Part shown: piece by piece, positions 18,167-26,963 of the stretch
Position numbering within the stretch: the first letter of the stretch is position 1
How the letters are laid out: each line of letters begins with the position of its first letter
Assembly (NCBI GenBank): GCA_020636905.1
Contig: JACJWX010000005.1
Coordinates: 78,687-142,686, forward strand
Reading direction: 5' to 3'
Length of the DNA: 64,000 bases
Origin: Actinomycetota bacterium
GTDB taxonomy: Bacteria > Actinomycetota > Thermoleophilia > Miltoncostaeales > Miltoncostaeaceae
Made by a program: the position numbers and the translations under genes
The notes under the pieces: model-generated
What the model was told of the DNA's origin: nothing
Databases searched by the model: none
The model's input: only the letters and a program-made list of their open reading frames with translations

Positions 18167-18925
18167 GTGTGGATTTCGCGCGCCTGGCGCGCCCGCTGGC
18201 CCGGCGCGGCCGAGGTCGTCCTGTTCCTCGTGCTGACGGTGGTCTATGAGTGGGCGCGAGACCTCGTTGCACCGCAGTCCGCGGCGGACATCGCCGCGGC
18301 GTACCGCAACGCCACGGACCTGGTGTCGTTCGAGGGTGGCCTGGGCCTGCACGTCGAGCCGGACATCCAGCGGATCACGCAGTCGATCATCGGGGGCGAG
18401 TTCGCCACCACCTGGTACTACACCCTGGCCCACACGCCCGGATTCATCATCTTCTTCTGGCTCGTCTGGCGCTTCTGGCGTGAGCACTACGCGTACATCC
18501 GCAACTGGTTCTGGGCCGCACACGTCGCGGCGGTGACGAGCTTCGCCCTCTTCCCCCTCGCTCCGCCCCGGCTCGACAATCCCGCCCTCGAGGACACGAC
18601 ACACGAGGCGCTCAAGCTCGGCGGCGCACTCGACTGGTTCCAGGGCTTCCGCAACGAGTACGCCGCGATGCCGTCGCTGCACATCGGCTACAACGTCTTC
18701 TACGCCCTGGTGCTCACGTGGCTGCTCCGCCCCATCGGCCGCATCCGCTACCTCGTCTGGATCCTCCCGCTCTGGATGACCTGGGTCACGGCCGCCACGG
18801 CCAACCACTATTGGATGGACGGCGTCGGCGGTGCCGCATGCGTGCTCGCCGGAGGGATCGCCGTCCACCTCGTCATGGTCAAGGACCTCCCGCGCCCGTG
18901 GCGTCAGCGGGCGGTGGCCACGTGA
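18167..18925 (+). CDS. PAP2 superfamily (Aur1/inositol-phosphotransferase-like) membrane protein
   Basis: 252-residue polytopic membrane protein of the PAP2_3 group, whose members hydrolyse or transfer phosphate-linked head groups of lipids. About five hydrophobic helices are visible. The two active-site blocks are AAMPSLHIGYN (PSxH) and ANHYWMDGVGG (His and Asp of the H-x3-D site). In actinobacteria relatives often sit with glycosyltransferases in glycolipid or inositol-lipid genes. Its stop overlaps the start of the GT4 gene (GTGA), so they are translationally coupled and probably act on related lipids. Exact substrate unknown. Confidence 0.85.
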   Translation: MWISRAWRARWPGAAEVVLFLVLTVVYEWARDLVAPQSAADIAAAYRNATDLVSFEGGLGLHVEPDIQRITQSIIGGEFATTWYYTLAHTPGFIIFFWLVWRFWREHYAYIRNWFWAAHVAAVTSFALFPLAPPRLDNPALEDTTHEALKLGGALDWFQGFRNEYAAMPSLHIGYNVFYALVLTWLLRPIGRIRYLVWILPLWMTWVTAATANHYWMDGVGGAACVLAGGIAVHLVMVKDLPRPWRQRAVAT

Positions 18926-20157
18926 GGTCGCTGCGGATCGCGATGGTGACCGAGTATGCGTACCCGGTCCTCGGCGGCATCAGCGAACACGTCCACCACC
19001 TGTCGCTCCAGCTCGTCCGCCGCGGCCACGACGTCACCGTCGTGACCGGACGGGCGCCGTCGGACCGCATCGAGGAGGCCGCCGATCAGGACCGGCGCGC
19101 CCGGACGGAGCACGGCTACCGCACCGTCCGGCTGGGACGATCAGCCCCGGTGGTCACCAACGGATCGATCGCCCGGGTCACCGTCAGCCCGCGAGTGCTG
19201 GGTCTCGTCCGCCGCGCGACGGCGGGGATGGACGTCGTCCACACCCAGGGCCTCTTCGGGCCGGTACTGCCGCTCGTCGCACTCGCGACCAGCAGCGCGC
19301 CGTGCACCGTCGGCACCTTCCACACCTACGCCGCGGGCGGCGACCACTGGGCCTACCGGCTCTTCCGGCCCGGTCTGCGGCGGCTCTGCGAGCGGCTGGA
19401 TCGTCGCATCGCGGTGTCGCAGGTCTGCGTGGACTCCCTCCGCCCGCACGTCGGCGGTGAGTGGGACGTGATCCCGAACGGCATCGACACGGTGAGCTTC
19501 CACCCCCTGGCTCCCGGCGCCACCCCGGCCTCCGGCCCGCCGAGACTGCTTTTCGTCGGGCGGTTCGACGAGCGGAACGGACTCCACACGCTCCTCGACG
19601 CCGCCGCGCTGCTGCAGGACCGCGGGCTCGACTTCGCGGTCGACGTGGTCGGCGATGGTCCGGCGCGTCCCCGCTACGAGGCTCAGGCGCGCCGCCTGGG
19701 AATCTGGGACCGCATCACCTGGCACGGTCTCCTGAACGAAGAACGCCCCGCGCTGTACCGGCGGGCCGCCCTTCTCGCCGCACCGTGCACGCTGGCGTCG
19801 TTCGGCGTGGTGCTGCTCGAGGCGTTCGCCTCCGGCATCCCGATCGTCTGCGCCGACAACGTCGGATTCCGCCAGGTCATCCGCGACGGTGCCCCCGGCC
19901 GCTTCGTGCCACCGGACGACCCGGCCGCCTTTGCGGCGGGCCTCGCGGAGGTGCTCAGCAACCCGACCCTGCGTGCCGCATGGGGAGTCGACGGACGCCG
20001 CATCGCCGAAGCGCGGTACGGCTGGCCGCAGGTCGCCGAGCGCATCGAGCGGCTGTACCTCGAGGTCCTCACGGGGGGTGCGGCGGCGCCCCCGGCCCCC
20101 ACGCCGGTCACCACGTCATCGTCAGCCCCGCCCGAACGCGAACTCCGCATCGCCTGA
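18922..20157 (+). CDS. GT4 family glycosyltransferase
   Basis: 411-residue GT-B fold glycosyltransferase. The N-terminal acceptor domain opens with MVTEYAYPVLGGISEHVHHLS, typical of PimA/PimB-like retaining enzymes. The C-terminal donor domain has LLFVGRFDERNGLHTLLDAA and the signature PCTLASFGVVLLEAFASGIPIV with the E-x7-E-like arrangement. GTG 18922 is chosen because it overlaps the upstream TGA and begins the first beta strand; longer readings would run through the PAP2 gene. A sugar added to a phospholipid or polyprenol is likely, but the acceptor cannot be read from sequence. Confidence 0.92.
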   Translation: MRSLRIAMVTEYAYPVLGGISEHVHHLSLQLVRRGHDVTVVTGRAPSDRIEEAADQDRRARTEHGYRTVRLGRSAPVVTNGSIARVTVSPRVLGLVRRATAGMDVVHTQGLFGPVLPLVALATSSAPCTVGTFHTYAAGGDHWAYRLFRPGLRRLCERLDRRIAVSQVCVDSLRPHVGGEWDVIPNGIDTVSFHPLAPGATPASGPPRLLFVGRFDERNGLHTLLDAAALLQDRGLDFAVDVVGDGPARPRYEAQARRLGIWDRITWHGLLNEERPALYRRAALLAAPCTLASFGVVLLEAFASGIPIVCADNVGFRQVIRDGAPGRFVPPDDPAAFAAGLAEVLSNPTLRAAWGVDGRRIAEARYGWPQVAERIERLYLEVLTGGAAAPPAPTPVTTSSSAPPERELRIA

Positions 20158-20166
20158 AAGGACCGC

Positions 20167-21081
20167 ATGGAGCCCCAGTCACTGACCGAACACCTGATGT
20201 ACCGCCTCGTGGACGTCACCGGCCTCGGACCGGCCGGCGATCTGCTGGAGCGGCTCGACGCGGCGCCGCCCGCCGTGCGACGCGGGTTGCGGAGTCAGGA
20301 CGCCGAGACGGTCGGCCTGGCGGCATCCCTTCCGCTCGACCTCGCGGCCGCCCTCGTGGAAATCCGGCAGGAGGGCCTCGGCGACGACGGCCGCTTCGAT
20401 CGCGAGGCCGCCGACCGGTTCATGGCCGAGCAGGCGCAGAAGGGCGACGAGGACGGCGACGACGAAACGGACGACACGACCGCGGCGACCCGGCTGGTCG
20501 CCGACGCGCATCGCCTGCTGGGGGTCGACGAGGACTGCGAACCCTGTCGAGCCTGGGCGGTGGCCCTGGCCGAGGGCCGCGAGCTGGACGCCGACGAGCA
20601 TGGTCACCACACGCCCGACTCCCTCCTCGACGTGGTCGCCGAGAACCACCCCGCGGAGGTCGACGACTGGGCGCCGCAGATCGCGCTGCGAATCGCGCGC
20701 AGCGCCGGCGACGCGTTCCTGCACGGCGCGGGCTTCAACGCGCTCCACGAGGTCGTCGCCCACGCCGAGGGTGCCCCGGGGCTGTCCGAGGCGGGACGGC
20801 AGCAGGCCCATGCCCTGCAGCACGTGGGCATGGCCCGCACCGCTCAGGTCGGCGAGGTCCACGCGCTCGGCATCGCGCTCCAGCTGCTCGGGGCCGACGG
20901 CGGGGTTGCGGAACGGCTCCGCTCCGCGGAGACCGAGGCGCACACCGAGGTCATGAAGCTCGCCGGAGTCCCCGCGGCGGTCACAGTCGGCATGGTGGCG
21001 CAGATCGTCGAACAGGGGCTGGCCAGCGCGCCGCCTCCCGTCCCGACCCGCCGCCTGCCCAAGGGGAAGCGGCGGCGGTGA
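20167..21081 (+). CDS. Hypothetical protein, 304 residues
   Basis: Not recognised. A soluble, mostly helical protein with no signal peptide. It has a helical N-terminus (TEHLMYRLVDVTG), an acidic patch (EDGDDETDDTT), a CEPCRAW Cys pair near residue 121-124 that could bind a metal or be redox active, a His-rich GHHTPDSLLDVVAENHP segment and a basic C-terminal tail (PTRRLPKGKRRR). AAGGA lies ahead of ATG 20167 and the gene begins nine bases after the GT4 stop. Its own stop overlaps the start of the aldo/keto reductase (GTGA). The tight packing suggests a role alongside the lipid-glycosylation genes or the reductase. Confidence 0.8.
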   Translation: MEPQSLTEHLMYRLVDVTGLGPAGDLLERLDAAPPAVRRGLRSQDAETVGLAASLPLDLAAALVEIRQEGLGDDGRFDREAADRFMAEQAQKGDEDGDDETDDTTAATRLVADAHRLLGVDEDCEPCRAWAVALAEGRELDADEHGHHTPDSLLDVVAENHPAEVDDWAPQIALRIARSAGDAFLHGAGFNALHEVVAHAEGAPGLSEAGRQQAHALQHVGMARTAQVGEVHALGIALQLLGADGGVAERLRSAETEAHTEVMKLAGVPAAVTVGMVAQIVEQGLASAPPPVPTRRLPKGKRRR

Positions 21082-22046
21082 GCCCGACGCCGATCCCGCT
21101 GCGCCGACTCGGCCGGAACGGTCCGCAGGTCACGCGGATCGGGCTCGGCATGGCGGCGCTGGGTCGGCCCGGGTACATCAATCTGGGTCACGGGCGTGAC
21201 CTGGACGGGTGCCGCGAGCACGACGAGATGGAGCGCCACGCCCACGAGATGCTGAACGCCGCGCACCTCGCGGGCATCCGCTACGTCGATTGCGCGCGCA
21301 GCTACGGGGACGCCGAAGCGTTCGTGGCGTCGTGGTTGCGGGCGCGGGGCGACGATGTCGACGACGTGGTCGTCGGATCCAAGTGGGGCTACACCTACGT
21401 GGCGGATTGGCGGGTCGACGTGGACGTCCACGAGGTCAAGGACCACTCGCCGGCCACGCTGGAACGTCAACTCGCGACGTCGCGCGACACGCTCGGGGGA
21501 CGGTTGCGGCTCTATCAGATCCACTCCGCCACGCGTGAGTCCGGCGTCCTGACAGATCGTGCCGTTCTCGCGCGCCTGGCCGAGTTGCGGTCGGATGGCA
21601 TCGCGGTCGGTCTTTCGACCAGCGGGCCCGCGCAGTCGGAGACCATCGACGACGCCATCGCCACCGGAGCGTTCGACACGGTGCAGGCGACGTTCAACGC
21701 GCTCGAGGTGTCGGCCGGCCCCGCGCTGCGACGGGCCCACGAGGCCGGGATGGGCGTCATCATCAAGGAAGCGGTTGCCAACGGGCGCCTGACCCCGCGT
21801 GGTGACGCGGCCGCGAACGCCCGCCTGGTGGCCGCCGCGGACGGGGCCGGTCCGGACGCGGCCGCGCTCGCCTGGGTGCTCGCGCACGACTTCGTCGATT
21901 GTGTGCTCCTCGGAGCCACCACCCGGGAGCAGCTCACGTCGAATCTCGGCGCACTGGACGTGGAGGTCGACGTCCCGGCCACCACGTCGCTTGCGGAGGC
22001 ACCCGCCGACTACTGGGCCGCACGCGCGAAGCTGACGTGGAACTGA
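21078..22046 (+). CDS. Aldo/keto reductase
   Basis: 322-residue NAD(P)H-dependent oxidoreductase with a TIM barrel. The catalytic tetrad is visible: Asp and Tyr in YVDCARSYGDAE, Lys in VVGSKWGYTY and His in LYQIHSATRE. The C-terminal cofactor strand is CVLLGATTREQL. Start GTG 21078 overlaps the preceding stop. It is not closely alike to the reductase at the left edge of the window. Substrate unknown. It ends the plus-strand chain that starts at 18167. Confidence 0.9.
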   Translation: MSPTPIPLRRLGRNGPQVTRIGLGMAALGRPGYINLGHGRDLDGCREHDEMERHAHEMLNAAHLAGIRYVDCARSYGDAEAFVASWLRARGDDVDDVVVGSKWGYTYVADWRVDVDVHEVKDHSPATLERQLATSRDTLGGRLRLYQIHSATRESGVLTDRAVLARLAELRSDGIAVGLSTSGPAQSETIDDAIATGAFDTVQATFNALEVSAGPALRRAHEAGMGVIIKEAVANGRLTPRGDAAANARLVAAADGAGPDAAALAWVLAHDFVDCVLLGATTREQLTSNLGALDVEVDVPATTSLAEAPADYWAARAKLTWN

Positions 22047-22093
22047 GGCGCGGCCCCGGCCACCGGCGGGCCGACGCACCCGTCGCGCCCCGG

Positions 22094-22099
22094 TAACGT
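22094..22099 (+). promoter_or_regulatory. Leaderless -10 box for argG
   Basis: TAACGT seven bases before ATG 22107, no SD sequence between. Confidence 0.45.
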
Positions 22100-22106
22100 T
22101 CCGGGC

Positions 22107-23540
22107 ATGTCCAAGGTTCTCCACTCCCTCCCCGTCGGCGAACGGGTCGGAATCGCTTTCTCGGGCGGGCTCGACACGTCGGTCGCCGTCGCCTGGATGC
22201 GCGAACGCGGCGCGATCCCCTGCACCTACACCGCCGACCTCGGCCAGTACGACGAGCCGGACATCGGATCGGTTCCGGGACGCGCGGCCGCGTACGGCGC
22301 CGAGATCTCCCGCCTCGTCGACTGCACGCAGCTCCTGGTGACCGAGGGGTTCTCGGCGCTCGCGTGCGGCGCGTTCCACATCCGCTCCGGCGGCCGGACC
22401 TACTTCAACACCACGCCGCTCGGCCGTGCCGTGACCGGCACCCTGCTCGTCCGGGCCATGGCCGACGACGACGTGTCCATCTGGGGCGACGGATCGACCT
22501 ACAAGGGCAACGACATCGAGCGGTTCTACCGCTACGGACTGCTGGCCAACCCGGCGCTGCGGATCTACAAGCCCTGGCTCGACCACGACTTCGTGCGCGA
22601 ACTGGGCGGGCGCCACGAGATGAGCGCCTGGCTCAGCGAACGTGACCTCCCCTACCGGGACTCCCAGGAGAAGGCCTACTCGACCGACGCCAACATCTGG
22701 GGGGCGACGCACGAGGCGAAGCACCTGGAGCACCTCGACACGTCCATGGAGATCGTCGAGCCGATCATGGGCGTGCCGTTCTGGCGGGACGACGTCGCCA
22801 TCGACAGCGAGGCGGTCACCGTCGAATACCGCGAAGGCCGCCCGGTCCGGATCAACGGCGACGACTTCGGCGGCGACCCGGTGGCCCTCGTCCACGAGGC
22901 GAACCGCATCGGCGGACGCCATGGACTCGGGATGAGCGACCAGATCGAGAACCGGATCATCGAAGCCAAGAGCCGCGGCATCTACGAGGCCCCCGGGATG
23001 GCCCTGCTGCACATCACCTACGAGCGTCTCCTCAACGCGGTGCACAACGAAGACACCGTCAGCCAGTACCACAGCGAGGGCCGCAAGCTGGGACGCCTGC
23101 TGTACGAAGGTCGCTGGCTCGATCCGCAGTCCCTGATGATCCGCCAGGCCGTGGAGCGCTGGGTGGCGTCCGCGGTCACCGGCGAGGTCACGCTGCGTCT
23201 GCGCCGCGGCGAGGACTACACCATCGTCCGCACCGAGGGCGACGACTTCAGCTACCAGCCCGACCGGCTCTCGATGGAGCGCACCGAGGACGCGGCATTC
23301 GGCCCCATGGACCGCATCGGTCAGCTCACGATGCGCAACCTGGACATCGCCGATTCGCGGACCCGGCTCGAGCGATACGCGCAACAGGGGCTGCTCGGCG
23401 GCGGTGCCGCCGATCTCGTCCGCGACCTCACGCCGGGAGGCGGCCAGGCCATCAGCGCGCGGGCGGACGATCCGGTGGAGGTCGATGCCCGCGAGGTCGA
23501 GTCGCTCGACGACGCCGCCATGGAGTTCGGCGCGGACTGA
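22107..23540 (+). CDS. argG: Argininosuccinate synthase
   Basis: ATP-dependent ligase joining citrulline and aspartate in arginine synthesis. The 477-residue protein begins with the PP-loop VGIAFSGGLDTSVAV and continues CTYTADLGQYDEPD, GGRTYFNTTPLGRAVTGT and GDGSTYKGNDIERFYRYG. This is the longer E. coli-type branch (about 447 residues) rather than the 400-residue branch usual in many bacteria. It stands alone here with no other arg genes nearby. The probable promoter gives a leaderless message. Confidence 0.97.
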   Translation: MSKVLHSLPVGERVGIAFSGGLDTSVAVAWMRERGAIPCTYTADLGQYDEPDIGSVPGRAAAYGAEISRLVDCTQLLVTEGFSALACGAFHIRSGGRTYFNTTPLGRAVTGTLLVRAMADDDVSIWGDGSTYKGNDIERFYRYGLLANPALRIYKPWLDHDFVRELGGRHEMSAWLSERDLPYRDSQEKAYSTDANIWGATHEAKHLEHLDTSMEIVEPIMGVPFWRDDVAIDSEAVTVEYREGRPVRINGDDFGGDPVALVHEANRIGGRHGLGMSDQIENRIIEAKSRGIYEAPGMALLHITYERLLNAVHNEDTVSQYHSEGRKLGRLLYEGRWLDPQSLMIRQAVERWVASAVTGEVTLRLRRGEDYTIVRTEGDDFSYQPDRLSMERTEDAAFGPMDRIGQLTMRNLDIADSRTRLERYAQQGLLGGGAADLVRDLTPGGGQAISARADDPVEVDAREVESLDDAAMEFGAD

Positions 23541-23555
23541 CGATCCGCGGGGCGG

Positions 23556-24713
23556 TCAGTCGAGCGGCGACCACGGTACGGAGGCACCCGGAGGATCCTC
23601 CGGGTGCACCAGCGCGAGGGCGTTTGCCAGCGCCAGATTGGTCACCGCGTGGGCCGTTTCGGCGGCGAGCGGGTGCAGGACGCCGGCGCGCATGATGCAC
23701 CGGACCGCGCTGGGCGTTCCCGCGGTGCGGGCGACGGACGCGCCGAGGGGGGCCCGGTACTCCCAGTTGAGCGGATGCCCGAGCAATCCGCGTCCGGCCA
23801 GCTGCCAGCCCACCGCGGCGGCCACCGGATCACCCGGCAGCACGAGCACCGTCGCGTCCGCGTGGGTTCGGATGCGCAGGGACTCGCACGGGTCGACCAG
23901 CAACCCGTCGACGATCGACTCCATCCCGAGATGGGTGAGCGCGCGGTCGACCGGGCGTGGAACGGCCGGCGTGTCGCCGCCCACCATCACGATGAGATCG
24001 ACCGCGCTCGCGAGGGCGGCTTCGATGGCGGACACCACCGCGTCCTGCCGGTTCTCGACGCTGACGCTGCGGGCGACCATGGCTCCCGCGGCGACGATCT
24101 GGGCGGCGAGCCCGACGGGGTTCGCGTCGATGCGCTGCCAGGGGCGCAGGCGTGATCCGAGCGGCAGCATGCCGTCGCCCACGCTCACCACCGCCACGCG
24201 CGGCCGTGCGAGCACGGGGATACGGGCGTGTCCCACGGCCGCCATGGCCGCGACGGCGGTGGCCGGGACGACCATCCCCGCGTGCAGCATGAGGACGCCC
24301 TCCATGATGACCTCGCCGCTGCGGCGGACGTGCTCGCCGGGATCATGGTCTCCGCGGATCTCGATCATTCCCGAGAGCGTCCCGGCCTCGGCGAGCGGTA
24401 CGACGGTGTCCGCCCCCCTGGGCAACGGGGACCCGGCGGCGACCCTGACGGCCTGGCCTTCGTCGATCGGGCGCGGCGGCTCGTGTCCGGGGACGCTGTC
24501 GGCCATCGCGCTGAGCAGTCCCGGCGTGTCGGCGGCCCGCACCGCGATCCCATCCGTCGCGGCGACGTCGAGGGCCGGAATCGCCACCAGCGCCCGGAGA
24601 TCGGCCGCCAGCGTGCGGCCGACGGCATCGGCGACGTCGACCATCTCCGCGGCCGGTGTCGCCCGCAGCCGGTCGCATTCCTCGACCAGGCGGCTGAGGG
24701 TCACCGCCGGCAC
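23556..24713 (-). CDS. MoeA-like molybdopterin molybdenumtransferase family protein, divergent
   Basis: 385 residues with MoeA/gephyrin-E architecture. The N-terminal part is ALDVAATDGIAVRAAD, where MoeA has a NSAMDGYA-type motif. A beta-barrel insert follows, then a MogA-like domain (VAVVSVGDGMLPLGSRLRPWQRIDANPVGLAAQI). Two usually invariant stretches differ: GGVSxGxxD reads VGGDTPAVPRPVD and LPGNPV reads LPGDPVA. The protein may therefore not insert molybdenum, or may do so with changed residues. No other molybdenum-cofactor gene is nearby. GTG 24713 overlaps a possible short leader ORF. Convergent with argG (16-base gap). Confidence 0.75.
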   Translation of the reverse strand: MPAVTLSRLVEECDRLRATPAAEMVDVADAVGRTLAADLRALVAIPALDVAATDGIAVRAADTPGLLSAMADSVPGHEPPRPIDEGQAVRVAAGSPLPRGADTVVPLAEAGTLSGMIEIRGDHDPGEHVRRSGEVIMEGVLMLHAGMVVPATAVAAMAAVGHARIPVLARPRVAVVSVGDGMLPLGSRLRPWQRIDANPVGLAAQIVAAGAMVARSVSVENRQDAVVSAIEAALASAVDLIVMVGGDTPAVPRPVDRALTHLGMESIVDGLLVDPCESLRIRTHADATVLVLPGDPVAAAVGWQLAGRGLLGHPLNWEYRAPLGASVARTAGTPSAVRCIMRAGVLHPLAAETAHAVTNLALANALALVHPEDPPGASVPWSPLD

Positions 24714-24808
24714 GGCGCTCCAGGGCTCGGACGCGGGCCGCTACCGCCGCGGTCGCCGCGAGGGCCCGCGTCGGATGCCGATGTGGAACGCCACTCCTGA
24801 CGGGTCAT
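24701..24808 (-). CDS. Possible short leader ORF ahead of the MoeA-like gene
   Basis: ATG 24808 follows a TATTCT box by seven bases, the leaderless arrangement seen elsewhere in the window. It opens a 35-codon frame (begins MTRQEWRSTSAS, Arg/Pro-rich, ends PGAPCRR) whose TGA lies inside the first codons of the MoeA-like gene. It may be a coupling leader peptide or simply the transcribed leader. Composition gives no function. Confidence 0.3.
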   Translation of the reverse strand: MTRQEWRSTSASDAGPRGDRGGSGPRPSPGAPCRR

Positions 24809-24815
24809 GACCCGC

Positions 24816-24821
24816 AGAATA
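24816..24821 (-). promoter_or_regulatory. -10 box for the MoeA-like transcript
   Basis: TATTCT on the minus strand, 22 bases from the opposing TAGGCT box of the FKBP gene, so the two divergent promoters overlap. Confidence 0.45.
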
Positions 24822-24843
24822 TCCCGATGGCACGCCCCTCCCG

Positions 24844-24849
24844 TAGGCT
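24844..24849 (+). promoter_or_regulatory. Leaderless -10 box for the FKBP gene
   Basis: TAGGCT seven bases before ATG 24857. This spacing favours 24857 over the in-frame ATG at 24827. Confidence 0.5.
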
Positions 24850-24856
24850 TGCGCCC

Positions 24857-25234
24857 ATGACACAGCGCACAAAACCCACCATCACCGTTCCCGAAGGCAC
24901 ACCGCCGACGGAACTGCTCATCGAGGACATCGAGGTCGGCGACGGCCCGGAGGCGACGCCGGGATCGACTCCGGTGATGCACTACGTCGGGGTCTCCTGG
25001 TCGACCGGCAAAGAGTTCGACGCCTCATGGAACCGGAACGACACGTTCAGCTTCGCGCTCGGCCGAGGCCAGGTCATCGGCGGCTGGGACCAGGGCGTCG
25101 CGGGCATGCGCGTCGGCGGTCGCCGCCGGCTCACCATCCCTCCGGATCTCGGATACGGCGCCCGTGGCGCCGGCGGCGTCATCGCACCGAACGAAACGCT
25201 GGTGTTCGTGGTCGACCTGGTCGACCTGACCTAG
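24857..25234 (+). CDS. FKBP-type peptidyl-prolyl cis-trans isomerase
   Basis: Proline isomerase, probably cytosolic as no signal peptide is seen. 125 residues, essentially one FKBP domain: VMHYVGVSWSTGKEFDASWNRNDTFSFALGRGQVIGGWDQGVAGM and RRLTIPPDLGYGARGAGGVIAPNETLVFVVDLVDL contain the usual drug/substrate-pocket aromatic and aliphatic residues. ATG 24857 is chosen from the -10 spacing. Convergent with ruvB, with a 38-base gap. Confidence 0.95.
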   Translation: MTQRTKPTITVPEGTPPTELLIEDIEVGDGPEATPGSTPVMHYVGVSWSTGKEFDASWNRNDTFSFALGRGQVIGGWDQGVAGMRVGGRRRLTIPPDLGYGARGAGGVIAPNETLVFVVDLVDLT

Positions 25235-25272
25235 CACCGGACGGCGGGCCGGTGCTCCCCGGCCACCGACGC

Positions 25273-26298
25273 TCAGGGATCGAAGAGCACCGGCGCCTCG
25301 GCGGGAGGTTCGAGTCCCAGATGCCGGTATGCGCGCGGGGTCGCCACGCGGCCCCGCGGCGTCCGCGCGATGAGCCCCTCCTGGAGCAGGTACGGCTCGT
25401 AGACGTCCTCGATGGTGTCCGCGGCTTCGCCCACGCTGTCCGCAAGCGTGCCCAGGCCCACCGGACGCCCCTCGAACGTCGACGCGAGGCATTCGAGCAG
25501 CCGCCGGTCGAGCGGTTCCAGACCGAGCACGTCGACTTCGAGCAGATCGAGCGCCTCCGCGGCCAGACCGGCGTCCACGACCGAGGTCCCGCGGACCTGC
25601 GCCACGTCGCGGACCCGACGCACAAGGCGATTCGCGATCCGGGGGGTCCCCCGGGAGCGTGCCGCGATCTGCTCAGCACCGGACGCATCCACGTCCAAAC
25701 CGAGCAGTCCGGCCGATCTGGTGACGATGCGTCCGAGTTCGTCCGACGTGTACGGGTTGAGACGCTCGACCACGCCGAAGCGGCCGAGCAGCGGCCCGGA
25801 GAGCAGCCCGGTGCGCGTGGTGGCGCCCACCAGCGTGAACGGGGGCAGATCCAGGCGCAGCGTGCGAGCCGACGGGCCCTGTCCCAGCACGACGTCGAGG
25901 GCGAAGTCCTCCATCGCCGGGTACAGCACCTCCTCCACCGCTCGCCCGAGGCGGTGGATCTCGTCGATGAAGAGCACGTCGTTGGGTTCGAGGGCGGTCA
26001 GGATCGCCGCGAGGTCACCCTTGCGCTCGATCACCGGGCCGCTCGTCGTGTGGAAGCCCACCTGGAGCTCGGTGGCGATGATGCGCGCGAGGCTCGTCTT
26101 GCCGAGTCCGGGGGGCCCCGCGAGGAGGACGTGGTCCAGCGCCTCCTCGCGCTGGCGCGCGGCCTCGAGGAAGATGGCCAGCTTCTGGCGGGCGGGTTCC
26201 TGGCCCACGAACACGTCCAGGCGCTGAGGGCGCAGCGCCCGGTCGATGTCCACGTCGTCCGGCCGGTCGTTCGGGTCGGTCAGGCGGGTGTCGCTCAT
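25273..26298 (-). CDS. ruvB: Holliday junction branch-migration helicase RuvB
   Basis: AAA+ motor that drives branch migration with RuvA. 341 residues: RPQRLDVFVGQEPARQKL, Walker A GPPGLGKTSLA, Walker B LFIDEIHRL, sensor 1 and the arginine-finger region GATTRTGLLSGPLLGRFGVVERL, and the C-terminal winged helix ending in the typical RTPRGRVATPRAYRHLGL. Its ATG overlaps the ruvA stop (ATGA). ruvC is not adjacent. Confidence 0.98.
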   Translation of the reverse strand: MSDTRLTDPNDRPDDVDIDRALRPQRLDVFVGQEPARQKLAIFLEAARQREEALDHVLLAGPPGLGKTSLARIIATELQVGFHTTSGPVIERKGDLAAILTALEPNDVLFIDEIHRLGRAVEEVLYPAMEDFALDVVLGQGPSARTLRLDLPPFTLVGATTRTGLLSGPLLGRFGVVERLNPYTSDELGRIVTRSAGLLGLDVDASGAEQIAARSRGTPRIANRLVRRVRDVAQVRGTSVVDAGLAAEALDLLEVDVLGLEPLDRRLLECLASTFEGRPVGLGTLADSVGEAADTIEDVYEPYLLQEGLIARTPRGRVATPRAYRHLGLEPPAEAPVLFDP

Positions 26299-26885
26299 GC
26301 GGGACTCCGCCGCAGCCGCGACAGGGCATGCCGGACGAGTTCGCCGACGTCGAGGTCGTCCGGCGCGTCGAGAACCGCCCGGTCGGCCTCGTCACCGGTG
26401 AATCCCAGCGCGACGAGCGCCTCGCGCGCTTCGACCGCCGATCCCGTCGCCGGGCCGTGGCCGCCGGCGCCGCCCGGAAGGGGTTCACCGAGACGGTCGC
26501 GGAGTTCCAGGACGAGCCGCTCCGCGGTACGCTTGCCGACGCCCGAGGCGGCCTGCAGGCGTTTGCTGTCGCCCATCTGGATGCTGCGGCGCAGCGCTTC
26601 GGGCTCGTCGAGCCCGCACACCGCGAGGGCGATCCGGGGGCCCACACCGCTCACGGCGATGCACGCCTCGAACAGCGTGCGCTCAGCCGGGGTGGCGAAG
26701 CCGAAGAGCTCGAGCGCATCCTCGCGGACGACGAGGTGGGTGTCGACGCGAACCGCCCCTCCGACGGAGGGAAGTGTGCCCCGCGTGGTCGCCGACACGT
26801 GCACGCGCAGCCCGACGCCGCCGACCTCGATGAGTGCGGCGTCGTCGGCAACCTCGAGCAACTGCCCACGGAGCGATCGGATCAC
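26295..26885 (-). CDS. ruvA: Holliday junction DNA helicase subunit RuvA
   Basis: Tetrameric junction-binding partner of RuvB, 196 residues. It has the OB domain (MIRSLRGQLLEVADDAALIEVGGVGLRVHV), the helix-hairpin-helix pair (FEACIAVSGVGPRIALAVCG, LQAASGVGKRTAERLVLELRD) and a C-terminal RuvB-binding three-helix domain (EAREALVALGFTGDEADRAV). GTG 26885 lies six bases after a TACGGT box, so ruvAB has its own probable leaderless promoter just past ribF. Confidence 0.97.
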   Translation of the reverse strand: MIRSLRGQLLEVADDAALIEVGGVGLRVHVSATTRGTLPSVGGAVRVDTHLVVREDALELFGFATPAERTLFEACIAVSGVGPRIALAVCGLDEPEALRRSIQMGDSKRLQAASGVGKRTAERLVLELRDRLGEPLPGGAGGHGPATGSAVEAREALVALGFTGDEADRAVLDAPDDLDVGELVRHALSRLRRSPA

Positions 26886-26891
26886 GTCGTG

Positions 26892-26897
26892 ACCGTA
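26892..26897 (-). promoter_or_regulatory. Leaderless -10 box for ruvAB
   Basis: TACGGT six bases before GTG 26885. Confidence 0.4.
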
Positions 26898-26963
26898 GCG
26901 GTCGGGGCGGATGCCGCACCCCCGTCCCGCCGCGAGGTCACATTCGGTACGGCGGGGCCGCGG

